Below are positions 46,045 through 57,590 of a stretch of DNA of 64,000 nt, piece by piece. The first letter of the stretch is position 1. Each line of letters opens with the position of its first letter. The stretch comes from Gentiana macrophylla (lineage: Eukaryota; Streptophyta; Magnoliopsida; Gentianales; Gentianaceae), in contig CM047813.1 in NCBI GenBank assembly GCA_026214975.1, forward strand, positions 28,342,797 to 28,406,796. The letters run 5' to 3'. Below the pieces are notes generated by a model. It saw only the letters and a list, made by a program, of their open reading frames with translations. It did not search any database and was not told where the DNA came from. Made by a program: the position numbers and the translations under genes.

Positions 46045-46935
46045 ATGTCACGCAGTAGTAGTAGTGCCACAGAATCTGATAGAGGTAGTGATACGCCCGT
46101 TCATAGCCATCCTCAGGCACCTGTTGTTTCCGATCATCTCCTCCGGCAAGGGTCCGGCGAACCTTCAACTTCCCCTCCTCCTGTCCCTAACCAGCCCAAA
46201 AAACTAGTCACAAGGATGGATGGAAAGGGTGCTAAGGGATGTCTAAGCACACTTACTTCAGAGGATGTTGTTGAAATTTGCCGGAAATACAACATCACTA
46301 ACCCTCCATTTGAATCTCAACTTCCCTCCGGCAACCATATATTTGCCGACGAGCCCCCAGAAGGATTTTGTGCGATCTACGAGAATCAACTGGCGAGTGG
46401 ATTGAGGTTTCCACTCTGTCCAGCCGTTCTGGCCATCCTTCATCACTACGAGATAAGCGTGTCTCAACTCGCCCCGAATGGCGTCAGAACTCTGATGGGG
46501 TTCATCATAGCGTGTCGAGTGGCGCAGTGCGCTTCCACGAGTGCCCGTGTTCGATACTACTACAAGATTGCTGCCACACCTGACAAGTTGTGGTATTCCT
46601 TCCAGAGGAGAACAAATCGCCACGAGTTCATTACAAGGGGGCCTTCTTCTCATGGGGAGTGGAAGCCTCGATTTTTCTTTGTTCGTCATGGCCTTGATAA
46701 CCCCTACATCGGTCAATGGAGGTCGAGAGAGGGGAAACAAGACAAGCTGGGGAGAGAACCGGCTTCACACGAGGCTCGACTCCTGAGTAACCATACTTTC
46801 GAGGTGTGTACTCGAGACTTGAGTCTCTTGTATCACCTGGCTCGCTTAGAGGAAGCTGGGCCCATGCCCTATGTAGGCCTGAACGTTCCTGATCACGAGA
46901 ATCGTAGGATGCTTTACTTATTTGCTTGTTTTTAA
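46045..46935 (+). CDS. Antisense extra ORF (aORF) of the Tat element, N-terminal part
   Basis: This ORF runs against the element's gag-pol. I start at ATG 46045 (MSRSSSSATESDRGSDTPVH); the frame is open from 45808, but that part looks like a pyrimidine-rich leader. A Ser/Pro-rich N-terminus is followed by a folded-looking region (DVVEICRKYNI, PPEGFCAIYENQLASGLRFP, LHHYEISVSQLAPNGVR, FFVRHG). This matches in style the 'putative gypsy-type transposon' domain (Pfam PF04195), which is common in plant Tat/Ogre extra ORFs. Function is unknown. The frame ends at TAA 46935; a coiled-coil part resumes at 47824 on the same strand, so it was once longer or spliced. It has its own A+T-rich upstream sequence and could have its own promoter. 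Confidence 0.7.
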   Translation: MSRSSSSATESDRGSDTPVHSHPQAPVVSDHLLRQGSGEPSTSPPPVPNQPKKLVTRMDGKGAKGCLSTLTSEDVVEICRKYNITNPPFESQLPSGNHIFADEPPEGFCAIYENQLASGLRFPLCPAVLAILHHYEISVSQLAPNGVRTLMGFIIACRVAQCASTSARVRYYYKIAATPDKLWYSFQRRTNRHEFITRGPSSHGEWKPRFFFVRHGLDNPYIGQWRSREGKQDKLGREPASHEARLLSNHTFEVCTRDLSLLYHLARLEEAGPMPYVGLNVPDHENRRMLYLFACF

Positions 46936-47823
46936 CATATTAAATTTATTCTTTGGGTCGATAACTCGTTGCTTGCCGATTAAAAACTAACTTGTCTTTT
47001 CTTATATTGCGGTGGGCAAATTCTCCAAAGTCACCAACCTCGGCGCATTCCCGAGGCGACGGTCGTGTTTGCACCACCACTCGAGGTCGAAGCCGCCATC
47101 GGCTTGCCGATGGCATTTGAGACCGCGTGCCTTCCTCTTCTCGGTGGCGCTCCTCCACCCGTAACAAATCTTGCGCCATCGAGTCGTGCCGGGCTGGAGC
47201 GAGCGAGGTGCCTCGACTACCGGCGAACTAACCGTCCGATTCGGATCTCTTGAGATGAAGACGAGGATGAGCTGGTCGATTTAACCTCATTGCCGAGGCT
47301 AATGTCGAGAGCAAGTACCTCAAACCAAAAAGAGGCCGTCTGTCGCCGAGGTGGTAAAGGAAGCGACTCCGAGAGGCGAAGAGGAAGAAGGTTGCCGAGG
47401 CCACTGCCGAGTCGAGAATCGGTGTGGTTTGGGTTTTTGACGATTATCTTTGGAGTGGATGATGAGATCATCTTATGTTCTGCGAAATCGATATCGCCTC
47501 GTAAGTCGATCCTCCTTTTATATTTGCTTTCCTCGAGACACGCGCCTTGTTTATTTATTTTTCATCCTTCTATTTTGTAGCATACTCTTGTTGGTCGGGA
47601 GGCTGCCCGACGGTGGCCAAAAGCGGGGAGTCGGCAAGCGAGATCAAGAAGGAGAACGGCAGCTACTCTCAAGACAACATAGCAAAAGGCGCCGCACTCT
47701 CTCAGTGAAAAAGCAGTATAACGAGTGAAGCAAGAGTCGGTCGCCAAGCTCGAGGAGGCTGCGAGAATAGGTTAGTGGTTTCTTTGAAGCAAAGGCGCCC
47801 ACTACCGAGAAGAGCTAGACCGA
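46936..47823 (+). pseudogene. aORF middle part, frameshifted
   Basis: Fragments such as APPLEVEAAIGLPMAFETA (47070), an acidic DEDEDELVDL stretch (47257-47286) and a basic RRGKGSDSERRR region occur in different frames. They connect the N-terminal domain to the coiled coil. The frame changes every 100-200 bp by small indels. Confidence 0.5.
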
Positions 47824-48207
47824 GTGCGAGATGAAAGACAAGATCAGGGTCGAGAGCTGCTCAAACTGGCTCAAGACTATGAGAAGCTGCAACAGTGTCA
47901 GAAAGCTGCAGATGAAGAAGCAAGGAAGGCTCGCCAGGATCGTGATGCGCTACAGGCTGAATTATATCGAGCGCAGGCGCGGGTCGAGGAGGTTAGGAAC
48001 GAGGCCATCATGGAGTACCGCAAGTCATCCAATCTTGAAGATGATTTAGAAGTGATCATGCGGGCTTCGATGATGGGGGGATACACCCTGGCCGTGGATC
48101 AGATGAAGGAGGCTACCCCGAGCTTGGACATGTCGACTCTCCAGACGCCGATGTTCTACAATCCCGACTCGGAGAAGTCATCGATCGATGCCGAGGAGTT
48201 TCATTGA
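47824..48207 (+). CDS. aORF C-terminal coiled coil
   Basis: An open frame of 127 codons. Heptad-like, charged sequence (LKLAQDYEKLQQCQKAADEE, ARKARQDRDALQAELYRAQ) is followed by EDDLEVIMRASMMGGY and an acidic tail, stopping at TGA 48207. Coiled coils followed by such a tail are usual at the C-terminus of Tat extra ORFs. It is not a separate gene in my view; its start codon is only the first ATG after the last frameshift. Confidence 0.6.
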   Translation: MRDERQDQGRELLKLAQDYEKLQQCQKAADEEARKARQDRDALQAELYRAQARVEEVRNEAIMEYRKSSNLEDDLEVIMRASMMGGYTLAVDQMKEATPSLDMSTLQTPMFYNPDSEKSSIDAEEFH

Positions 48208-49205
48208 GGAGAGTCCTGGCCATAAAGTATGCTCCTCCCCGTCGCGCCTTTAGTGCCAATCCGACCGCCGGCCATCCGACCTCTGCACTACTTGAGCCGA
48301 CTCGGAAGCCGACCCACGATCCTCGATGTTTTATATCTTCTTTGCTATTCAAACCTCTCGATTTGTAATAACATTTACTTAATTTTGGTTGGTCTTTTCG
48401 ACTGGCCTTGTCGTGTACTAACTTTATCCTGAATTCGACTTGCTTTTGAAATTTGATTTTTCTTTCTTGTGAGCTTAGCTTGTCTTGATCTTGTTCGATG
48501 TTTAATAGCCCTTTGCTTGTCGAGCCTTTGACTCTGTTTGCTACTACTTCTACTCGCTTTATTAAATCGTTCATATTATTGATATCGTGTTGCCCCCAGT
48601 GTATTATGAACCCTTGGTTCTTATTACACTTGAGATTGACATGCTTGCCTTAGTCTTTTGCCCCTTAGGCTTTGTTGACCTTTGGTGAGCATTTTAGTAT
48701 AAAGCGTCACGATCTTTGGTCTTTTTAAGCTACTCGAGCTCTTTTGACCATCGATCGGGACAGGTGGCCCGACTATCTGAAACCGTCCTTTGTCTAGGCC
48801 TTTTTAGCCTCTCTGGGCTCGTTCGACTTTCGACTTGGGCGGTGGCCCGACTATGCGAACCGTCCTTTGCTTAAGCCTTATTTGCCTCTTGGGCTCGTTC
48901 GGCTTTTAGCTTGGACCTTTGGCCCGACCTGCGAACCGTCTCTATGCCTTTGCATTAAGTAAGCCTACTAGGCTAACTTTGCTTTGGCTTTATTGAGATG
49001 TCCGACCTGCGGATTTCTCTACTCGTTTTCGATTGTTTTGCCTTTAACTTTCTGTCACATTGGACTTGTATCGTTTTGGCTATAAATCCTAACAAACACG
49101 AAAACATCTCGAACAGATAGAAATTTATTAGAATATTCAAAATTGTCTTATGGACTTGTTACAAGATTCATAAGTGAAAAGTAAACAAGTTCATCAAAGT
49201 AAATC
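48208..49205. other. Non-coding spacer between aORF and integrase, with short tandem repeat
   Basis: Between 48733 and 48950 three units of about 75 bp recur, each with TGGGCTCGTTCG, GGCCCGAC and CGAACCGTC. Retand-type elements are known for an amplified tandem repeat in a comparable spacer. The rest shows nothing further; it is where the two converging transcripts of the element would meet. Confidence 0.6.
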
Positions 49206-50300
49206 TTATCTCAAACATAATACTTTCTCAGTTGTTGGCGTGCCAATGTCGAGAAACGATGAGTTCCATCTGCCCGACCAAGTGATAAGACCGCTTTGGG
49301 GTGGACTTTTAGGATTTGATAAGGTCCTTCCCAATTCGGGGTTAATTTTCCGGCCGCTTCTGTCGACTTGCTTCATTTTTCTTGTAAACCGGATCTCCAA
49401 CCTTGAAGTATCGATGTCGACCTCGAGTTGTAATCTTGAGAGATCTTACCTTATACCTTGCCATTACGGCCGAGGTCGCTCTCTTCGTTCTTGACACCGT
49501 CCGCTCTGTCCGGAGTTCGGGATCGTTAGTCTCAACATTGTATGCCGAACTTCGAGGGGGAGGAACTCCGATCTCGGCGGGTATCACCGCTTCACAACCA
49601 TATACCAAAGAAAAGGAGTTTCCCCGTTGATGAATTAGGAGTCATCTATACGACCATAGGATGCTCGGAAGTTGAACGCCCAATCTCGACCTTACGCCTC
49701 TGAGTCTCTTTTTTCAGACCCGACTTGATTTGTCGATTGGTTTGCTCGACTTGACCGTTTGCTGTGGATGAGCTCTCGAGGTGAATCGTCGTCGATATGG
49801 TATTCATTGCACCATTCCACGACTTTACGATCCTCGAATTGGGTACCGTTATCCGAGATCGAGCCTTAGGGATCCCATACCTACGTAAGATGTCGACCCA
49901 CAAGAACTTTTTGATGGTTGCAGCTTTGATGTCGGGTATAGCCTTAGCTTCACCCACTTTGTGAAGTAATCTACGACAACGACCACATATTTAAGATTTC
50001 CCGGGCTCGAGGTAGGGGTCCAACGATATCGACTCCCAGCGATCAAACGGCCATCTTGGCGAGATGACATTCATGTCTTGCGCTTGTTGATGGGAGATAT
50101 TATCATGAATCGACAAGTGTTGCATTTTGGACAAGATTATTCGCGATCTCGTTGCATCGACGGCCAAAAATATCCAAATAACTTGCATTTTCGAGCTAAC
50201 ATTCGAGCTCATGATGGTTTCCACATGCTCCTCTGTGAATTTCTTCCAAGAGATATTCACCTCGGTCTCGAGATACACATCTTAACCATGGACTCACAAA
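49206..50300 (-). pseudogene. Tat integrase
   Basis: The zinc-binding part (50000-50280) holds EEVHRGACGNH-like and NLVQ-C-like pieces in broken frames. The core (49646-50000) reads GNLKYVVVVVDYFTKWV, then AIPDIKAATIKKFLWVDILR, RYGIP, with the following D..GTQF block frameshifted. The C-terminal part (49342-49608) reads MVYGCEAVIPAEIG, ARYKVR and RYFKVGDPVYKK. Several +1/-1 shifts make it non-functional. Confidence 0.8.
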
Positions 50301-50689
50301 AGATTTCCGATATAGGATGTCGTCGAAAACGCATATCGAGTGGATTGCGATCGAACTTTTCTAGATTGTACCTTATCACCGGTAGTATTCCGTCTTTGAG
50401 ATAAAGCGATCGAGTCCATCCACGTGGCTCTCTTGAGTGATCGGTGGGGCCTCCGTCTCGATGTAACTCCTATCGGTCAAGATAACTCGACTAGAACCTT
50501 CTTACTTGACATGAAGTTTGAGGCCGGTTTAGAGCGCATCGGCTCTCTTATTACGACTTCGGGAACTGCTCGAATTGAACCGTTTTGAATTTTGGTATGA
50601 GGCTTTGGACAAGCTGCTAAGTAATTTTTCATGGTTTCTTCCTTAGCTTCATACTCCTTTCACATGATTGACCACTAATCTGCGAATCA

Positions 50690-50940
50690 CTCAGTAAACC
50701 AACAAATTTTCGACACCCAACTTCAAAGCGAGCTTTAAGCCGATGATCATAGCCTCATACTCGGCCTCGTTGTTCGTTGCTTTGAAGTCGAAACGAAGGC
50801 GTAAGGGAATTCCTCGCTTCGGGCTTACCGGAAGGAGCCACACTCCTGCCCTCCTTACTCGATGCTCCATCGACCAAAGAATCCATTTTCCTCCGGGCTT
50901 TGCTTTTCTTGATCGAGTTGAACGGAGATCCCTTCACCTA
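50690..50940 (-). pseudogene. Second RNase H of the Tat element
   Basis: VDGASSKEG (about 50890) and a TNNEAEYEAMIIGLKLALKL-like stretch (50715-50790) are the DG...S and E...E blocks of an RNase H fold that is separate from the one attached to RT. Two RNase H domains in one polyprotein are a Tat hallmark. Frameshifted between blocks. Confidence 0.7.
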
Positions 50941-50963
50941 AAAAATCCGCCAAGGCTGTGCTT

Positions 50964-51860
50964 TTATCGCGATTCGAGGGACGAACTTCGATATCGTCTT
51001 CGAGCCATTTCAATCACCCATTTTGCCAATCGACCTGAGGTGTCGGGTTTTGCCAATATTTGCTTTAATGGTTGGTCGGTGACTACCACAATGGGATGAG
51101 CTTGAAAATAGGGCCTCGATTTTCTCGGCGTGAAACGAGACATAATGCTAACTTCTCGGTGGCGAGTATCGGACCTCGGGGCCATGCAAAGCCTTGCTGA
51201 CAAAGTAGATTGGCACTTGGCCGTGTACCCCTTCTCGGACTAGGACCGCACTCACTGCCTCCTCGCATACTGCCAAATAAACTAACAACTTTTCCCTTCT
51301 CGGGAGAAGTGAGAGTAGGCAATTCGACAAATAAGTCTTCAACTCTTCAAAGGCTGTCTGACACTCATCATCCCAATGAAAAGGACTGGCCTTTCGGAGT
51401 ATCTTGAAAAATGGTAATGCACGCTGTGCTGATCTCGATAGAAACCTGTTGAGAGCGGCCATTCGACCCGTGAGCCTCTGTACTTCTTTGATATTTCGTG
51501 GTGCGGGCATATTCCTCAATGTGTCAATTTTATCTGGGTTTGCTCGAATCCCGTCCTTCGAAATCATGTAACCCAAGAACTTACCCGACCTGACTCCAAA
51601 AGTACACTTCTTCGGGTTCAACCTCATCTGTGTTTCTCTCAACACTTCGAAAACCTCTCGAGCATCGACTAGGTACTGGCTCATAGATCGACTCTTGATA
51701 AGCAAGTCGTCTACATAAACTTCCATACATCTACCAATTTGCCTTGCAAATATCTTATTGATCGCCTTCGGTATGTTGCCCCAAACATTCTTTAAACCGA
51801 ATGGCATGGTCACATAAATGAAAGGTGCCGAATTCGTGATAAATGCGAGTTTTCTCCGGC
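50964..51860 (-). pseudogene. Tat reverse transcriptase and first RNase H
   Basis: The clean frame 51148-51813 carries MPFGLKN, the catalytic VYVDDLLIKS (YVDD at 51706-51717), LNPKKCTFGV, GKFLGYMIS, the connection domain and the start of RNase H (FHWDDECQTAFEELK, VYLAVCEEAVSAVLVRE). RNase H ends in shifted frames (PIVVVTDQPLKQILAKPD, RLAKWVIEM at 51000-51090). The 5' RT blocks (51860-52300) are only partly readable. Confidence 0.85.
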
Positions 51861-52779
51861 GTCTCGAGGTCCATTAGAATCTGGTGGTACCGCTTTATAC
51901 GCATCTAAAAACCAAAACTTCAAAATCGATGGTCGAGTCTACTAACTTTGTCGATCTTAGAGCAACGGATATGAATCTTTTGGACATGCTTTGTTAAGAT
52001 CTGTGAAGTCCACACACGCGCCCAACCGCCATCGGGCTTTTTGACTAATACCGGGTTAGCTAGCCACTCTGGGTAGAATACCTCTCTCACGATCTGGGCG
52101 CCAATAGCTTGCCGACTTCCAACTCTATAGCTTCAAGTCGATCGACGCGAAATTCCTCTTCTTCGCTTTGATGGCTTTTTAGCCTGGTCAATCTCAAGCT
52201 TATGAACGCGATGTCGGTAGATAACCCTGGCATGTCGGTGGCTTTCCAGCAAAGATGTCTCTCGAACTCGATTAGAAGCTTAACCATGCATTTGTTTTTC
52301 TTTTCTCGGATCCAAATCCCGACTTGTACACACCGATCGTCCTCTCCGTCCCCAGAGTCGGACGTTTTATCTAATCACACTGGAGATCCAACTCTTCTCC
52401 TCTTCTTCCTCCGGAATCGGTTCCTCGACTAAGACTTGTTGAACGCCATCTTCCCATTCATGACTACGAATTACAACTCGAGCGACTTCAACGTCTCGCT
52501 TTTACTTCGTGGGAACCGTTCACGGTGGGAAACTTCATGCTATTATGGAATGTCGAAATGATAGCCCGAAGGTCGAAGAGCGCTGGTCGTCCAAGAATAA
52601 CATTATAAGCGAGATGGAGCCTTGACCACCACATAGTTTAACTCAAGTGTCCGTCCTTTCGCCGTCCCAACTGCCGCGTGAGTAACTTTATCGAGCCCCA
52701 TGGGATGGGTCGCTTGCCTGTGAATCGAATGGGGAGACGCTATGGGGGCAAGGTCCTTCTTTTCAACTTCATTGCTTGA

Positions 52780-52850
52780 AACGCCGAGTGGTATATGATG
52801 TTCATCGCACTCCCATTATCGATCTGAGACTCGATACTCGGGCTCGGCTA
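52780..52850 (-). pseudogene. Tat aspartic protease, active-site remnant
   Basis: On the - strand IDNGSAMNIIYHSAFQAM, with DNGSA at 52806-52820, matches the D-[ST/N]-G-[SA] active-site region of gypsy protease. The surrounding frame is broken. Confidence 0.65.
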
Positions 52851-52949
52851 ATGATCGCTTCGATGACTAACCGCCGCCATATGACTCCTCGACTTGGGGA
52901 TATCATCTCGAGGGCGTATCCGACTTCATCGTGAATGAAGCCGTTTGCG

Positions 52950-54629
52950 CTCTCTCGAGCTACAAGGCGGCTCTTGTGTTGGTCCGGTCTTTATCACTCT
53001 CACCAGGACCAAAGATGGTGTTGACATAGTTAATCGGTCGATTGTCTTCATACCTATCTCGACCAAAATTTTCTCTGTTGTTTCCTTCTCGACACGAGGA
53101 TCGATTCCTCCGAGGTGACCGATCCTTCGCCTCTGGACATCTCGACCTCGATTCTGTCTTGATCGGAGTTTTTCCTCTTGGATTCTCCCACGCTGGGCCC
53201 ATCATATCGAGATCTATCAACAACTTCGCCTAGCTTCCCTTCCTCGAATGCAGGCGTCGATATCTCTTTTTGTCGATACAATCCTCGGTTGTATGACCAA
53301 TGTCTTCGTGAAAATCACAATATTTGTTTGCGTTCCTCCTCTCTCGAGGTTTTTCAACGGTGGCGGTTTCTCGCCAAGTTTTTTGAAAGCATAATCGACA
53401 ACACCTCCGATCGAGGTCGATTGAGCGGGATAAAGTCCTTATCACGCGAGGTCCCTTCTTGCCCCCACGGTGCGAGGTGGGCGTGTCGATACGGTCCCAA
53501 ATCGACGGCTTACTCTCGACATCCTGCCTCTTGACCGATTCTGTTCTCGACCTCGGGTGTCCTTCTTGATTCCATCCAAATGGATTGGGGTGTGCCTTCG
53601 CACCGCCTCTTCCTTGACGTAATCGATGCACCACGTTGACGCGTTCGTCCATGGTATGGGGAACGCCTCGCGCCAACTTCATATATAACTTAGTATTACG
53701 CAAATTCTACAAACGATGTGATCGGTCGGTCATCTGCGCCTTGACCGCATGGCCTCGAGATTAAACCTCTTCAAGTATTCCATCATCGTTTCATCTTTTT
53801 CGCGCCTCACGCGTTCATGAGTGCGTGGCACTCAGATGAAACTTCTTGTTGACTATGAACGCATCTCGAACTTTCGGCGAGCATGGCAAAATCGAGATCG
53901 ACCCGGTCGTAGCTTCCGTGAACCATTCTCTTGCTCGACCTACGAGTAAATGTCTCGAACGCCCGACAACAAGATTGCATCGGGGCCCCATCCAACCTCA
54001 TTTGAGACAGATACACATGGAGATGGTCCTCCGGGTCGGTGGTGCCATCATAAGGTTCTATCTTTGGTATCTTAAACCCTCGGGTTTAGGAAAGCTTCGA
54101 TCTCCTTCGTGAAGGGAGACTCGAGCCACAACGATACTGATTCTTTCCCAAAATTGCATTCGGCTTTCTTCTCGGCGCTGTCATCATCCCTCTCGTGTGT
54201 TTTGGTGAATCTCACGTCTCTTCCTTTCCACCGAACTAGAGGATGCGCTTACCTCGTCCCTGAGAGTCTGCTTTAGGCTTGTCCATCACGCTCTTTCGCC
54301 GCCTTCCGCCATAGCTTCTTCTCTCGGCTTCGCCGCCGCCGCTTTCATCTTATCCTCGCCTCGGCTATTATCCTGGACATTACCTCCAAATTTGCCCTCG
54401 CCAACCGATGCCGCAAGTGCCCGATATTCTGAGCAGGGCTTGCTTTTCTACGTTGGTGGGTCTCCTGGACGAGATTCAAAACTGGATCTTTTTCCCCTTG
54501 TTGCTGCTGAGGATCGTGCTGAATAAGATCCAAGGCTGGATCTTTTCCTCCTTGCACATCGGGATCGTTGGGCTCGTTAATCTGTGAGCTTTGATCAACA
54601 GCTTTGGATGCAGTTTTCTTGGGAGGCAT
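52950..54629 (-). pseudogene. Tat gag
   Basis: The start is ATG at 54629 (MPPKKTASKAVDQSSQIN), then a Gln-rich linker. The capsid region appears in pieces (YLSQMRLDGAPM and AFETF near 53960; KLARGVPHTMDERVNVVHR near 53660). A zinc-knuckle-like motif, KYCDFHEDIGHTTEDC, is at about 53275-53325, and a basic Arg/Ser-rich region at 52960-53200. At least five frame changes occur. Confidence 0.8.
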
Positions 54630-54665
54630 CGTGTTCTTGAGTTATTCGATCAATAGAAGGCCCTC

Positions 54666-54681
54666 CTTCTACCTGCGCCAA
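54666..54681 (-). other. Tat primer-binding-site region
   Basis: Directly inside the 5' LTR the - strand reads TTGGCGCAGGTAGAAG. TGGCGC is a usual start of gypsy primer sites. The tRNA cannot be assigned from this. Confidence 0.5.
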
Positions 54682-55283
54682 TAGCGATGACAAATTAAGT
54701 CACCTTGATGATTTGAGCCCTAATTTAATCTAGTGATGAACACACAAGAACCCTAATGCCGAAAAGATGAATGAGGAGGTGGATTTTATGTATGCGCGTC
54801 CGAGTCCAAGATCAGATCTTGGATTGCCTACGTATCTCATATGTTCGGAATCAAGCCTTACGTAGTTCTGGATTGGGGTATTTATAATGACAATACTTGC
54901 CTAAACCCTAAGGTTAAGTCGGCTTGTGTTATTGTCATCTCTTTTAAATGGGCCTTGACCTCGCCTGAAGCTATCGCGTGGGTGGGCTGGATACCGGTGG
55001 CGCGGACTCTGTCCTCCGGTGTCGATCTTCGCCGACTTGCGGTGATCGACCACTGAACTCATTGTCTACTGCTTCTTTGCTATTTGGTGTGGACTTTCTC
55101 CTTATGGACTTGTCATCTCACACCTCTTCGGTGGTCGTCGATCGATGATAGTCGTAGCTTTGGCTTTTATATGATGGCCTTGGCCTCGAGCCAGGCATCG
55201 ACATGGATATCTTTGGAGTTATTTTATAATATGATGACCAACCGATAGACGACACGTGGAGGGAGTGAAACCCTGTATCGTCA
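54682..55283 (-). repeat. Tat 5' LTR
   Basis: 602 bp, a direct repeat of 45052-45643. The inner end reads TAGCGATGAC where the other LTR has TGACGATGAC. Differences between the two LTRs are mainly 1-3-base indels in CG/CC-rich patches; the first ~105 bp after the end are identical. Confidence 0.88.
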
Positions 55284-55792
55284 CTCGACGTTTTTGGGTG
55301 ATTTGTGTGAGTTTTATTAGTATTTGTCACGCTTGGGTATGTTGTTTATTTTTTTATATGGGTATGGGCGTCTTTAGAGAGTGACGAAGACTTAGCGACA
55401 ACGCGTGACCAGAGATCGACTAAAACAGAATTCGGAAGTAGAAATTACGTGACATTGAAGTTCGGGATATATTGTTATTTATTTTTATTATTATTATCAT
55501 AGAAGGAATAATAATAATAATATAATGATAACAATAATTTCAAGCCCAGGGGTGATATATTGTAGCCGGCACCTGTCTCATTGGCTCGATTTTATTTTCT
55601 CTCGGCATCCAAGGCGCGAGTTGGGACAAAATGAGGTCCATGCGTGAAAGTCCAAGTTTTATCATTGCCCCAAGCCTTTTTATTACGCAAAATTCCGGAA
55701 AAAAATAGGAGGTCGGCGGCGGATTTTAATTATTAATAAGCCACTTAGGTCAAATTTTAACACGCATTCTAACACTCTCCATACCAAAAACA

Positions 55793-56285
55793 ATTTTCTC
55801 TGCAGCTGTTTTTTTTCTTTCTCCTCCTAGAATAAATTTATTTTATTTTTCCGCATAAATCCCCATAGAACAACAATAATTTTTTTCCGTTATTTCGCGA
55901 TTGGAACACAAAGAAATGACGTTTCGATGGGTGAATTGCTACAAATTTTTTACTGGTAATTTTCTTTATTTTTTTTTATGATGCCTATGTATTTCTTGGT
56001 TAATTTCGGCGATTTTATGGTTAGTATATATGAGTAGCTAATATTTTGATAGCTAAATTATGTGATGGAACAACGAAATTAATCATAATCGATGATCTAG
56101 GATGAGTAGGCTAAAAGTTGAATCTATTGAATGTTTGTGTTCTAAAACTTGAACCCAATGTCTTTAATGGAGTAGCTAACCGTTAATTGATCAAACACAC
56201 GAACTTTATAAATATATTTTGCGAGGAAGTGTGCGAACCCTGAGTCTTATGATTGCTTACGCACGAACTAGTCGAGTTTTTCACA
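55793..56285. repeat. 493-bp direct duplication, copy A
   Basis: Nearly identical to 57591-58083, from TTTTCTCTGCAGC to CGAGTTTTTCACA. It belongs to the older host repeat and contains no gene. Confidence 0.9.
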
Positions 56286-56289
56286 AAGA

Positions 56290-56608
56290 TGTTCGGCAGG
56301 GCACATTTATAAGAAAGCATACACTAGCCTTATATATATGGAGCTCAAGTCTCCCATCTTTCCAATGTGGGATATTGAGTTGAGTCTTCCATTCAACTCT
56401 TATCTCCAACACATTTTCAACCAACTTTAGGCGATTAATTTCTCATTCACCCGATATCCGAATCGAGTGATTCAAAAGCCCATCATCAACCACTCCGTAT
56501 GGAGTATTTAATGATATCATTAACTCTCGATGATATACATCGGAGCCTATCCGTAATCGCGCTTAAAGTTGACTATTCAACCCGCCAAAAAGGGCTTTTT
56601 CTCCAACA
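56290..56608 (-). repeat. LTR of the inserted Copia fragment
   Basis: On the - strand it starts TGTTGGAGAAAAAGCC after the purine tract CATGTGGGGAT (56609-56619) and ends near 56290 (CCTGCCGAACA). About 319 bp. The outer end is uncertain because ATGTTC also occurs after copy B. Confidence 0.65.
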
Positions 56609-57590
56609 ATCCCCACATGAATGAAAATTAATGCAAATGCAAATGCAGACTCAAGAAGAAAGTCGACGGAAAAATATTGCATCGTGGAGAGGTAGCTTCG
56701 CCTTGAACTCTGCGCTTAGTGAAATCTTATCGGATTTACTCGGCTAATCAGTGAACTAGGTCTTGAATCGTTCAAATTTAGTGTAAAACCAAGACAATAG
56801 CACTCACACAATATTTCCCTAGCACCTTTCGGTTCTCATGGTTGTGTCCGTCTCGCCCTGGACAACACTTGGTTTCGAGAAAGTGCTTTAGAGAATTCAA
56901 GCCTCAAAACTCTCATGTAAGCGGCCCCACTTCGCACTTACTTACATAGTGACCTCCTATCAAGGGTATTCTCGCCTCTACCCCACTTGAATATCAAGAT
57001 ATAGGAATCATTAAAAGCTAAGCTTAACCTCACACCTCTCTCTGCAGATAGCACTTTTATTCTCTCGAGAATGGGTAAGTCTTTGGGCTCTTATAACTTA
57101 GTTGTCCCTTTGAACCATGATCTTGGGATCTCCAGTCAACATGGTTGGGTTGCCACTACAAGAAAACATGCGTAATAGGCTTGATCCCATTCCGGTTGTC
57201 AAAATTGACATCCGATCTCTAGCTAAACCTTTTGTACGCGGATCCGCAAGATTCTCCTGACCGTATATAATCGATGGAAATCAAACCATTAGAGATCATT
57301 TATTTAATGGTATTGTGTCTCCGGCGATGCGTCCGAGACTTACCATTATACATACTACTTTGTGTCCTTCTTATAGTCAACTTACTATTGCAGTGTATGC
57401 TGATAGCAGCCACTAGTATGGAATATCCTAAAGGAAATTCCTAATCCATTTAGCTTCTTCTCTAGCCTTATCTCAGGCTATAAACTCGGCTTCCATTGTG
57501 GAACGAGCTATGCACATTTGTCTTATAGATTTCCAGGACACAGCAACACCACCAATCGTGGATAAGTATCCACTGGTGGCCTTCGAATAA
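56609..57590 (-). pseudogene. Copia pol 3' end (RNase H), truncated
   Basis: At the high-coordinate end the - strand reads [19 protein letters not shown], then [16 protein letters not shown], the classic Copia RNase H region, and it degrades toward 56620. The upstream pol and 5' LTR are absent: the fragment starts abruptly at 57590 where copy B of the 493-bp duplication begins. Confidence 0.8.

Larger units (their letters stand above)
45052..55283 (-). mobile_element. Tat-lineage Ty3/gypsy element, full length, defective
   Basis: About 10.2 kb with LTRs at both ends and the 5-bp target duplication CTCGA (45047-45051 and 55284-55288). Gag, protease, RT, RNase H, a second RNase H and integrase follow in order on the - strand. 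An extra ORF lies in antisense between integrase and the 3' LTR. That order, the double RNase H and the antisense ORF are features of the Tat group (Retand-like). No protein frame is whole, so it cannot move by itself. The LTRs are identical over long AT-rich stretches, which suggests recent insertion. Confidence 0.88.

Noticed and set aside
46258..46740. - strand frame of 160 codons opposite the aORF
   Set aside because: Overlaps the aORF exactly in antisense; the + strand reading has the recognisable domain.
49174..53534. + strand frames in the Tat pol-gag region
   Set aside because: Antisense shadows of the - strand polyprotein, which carries the family motifs.
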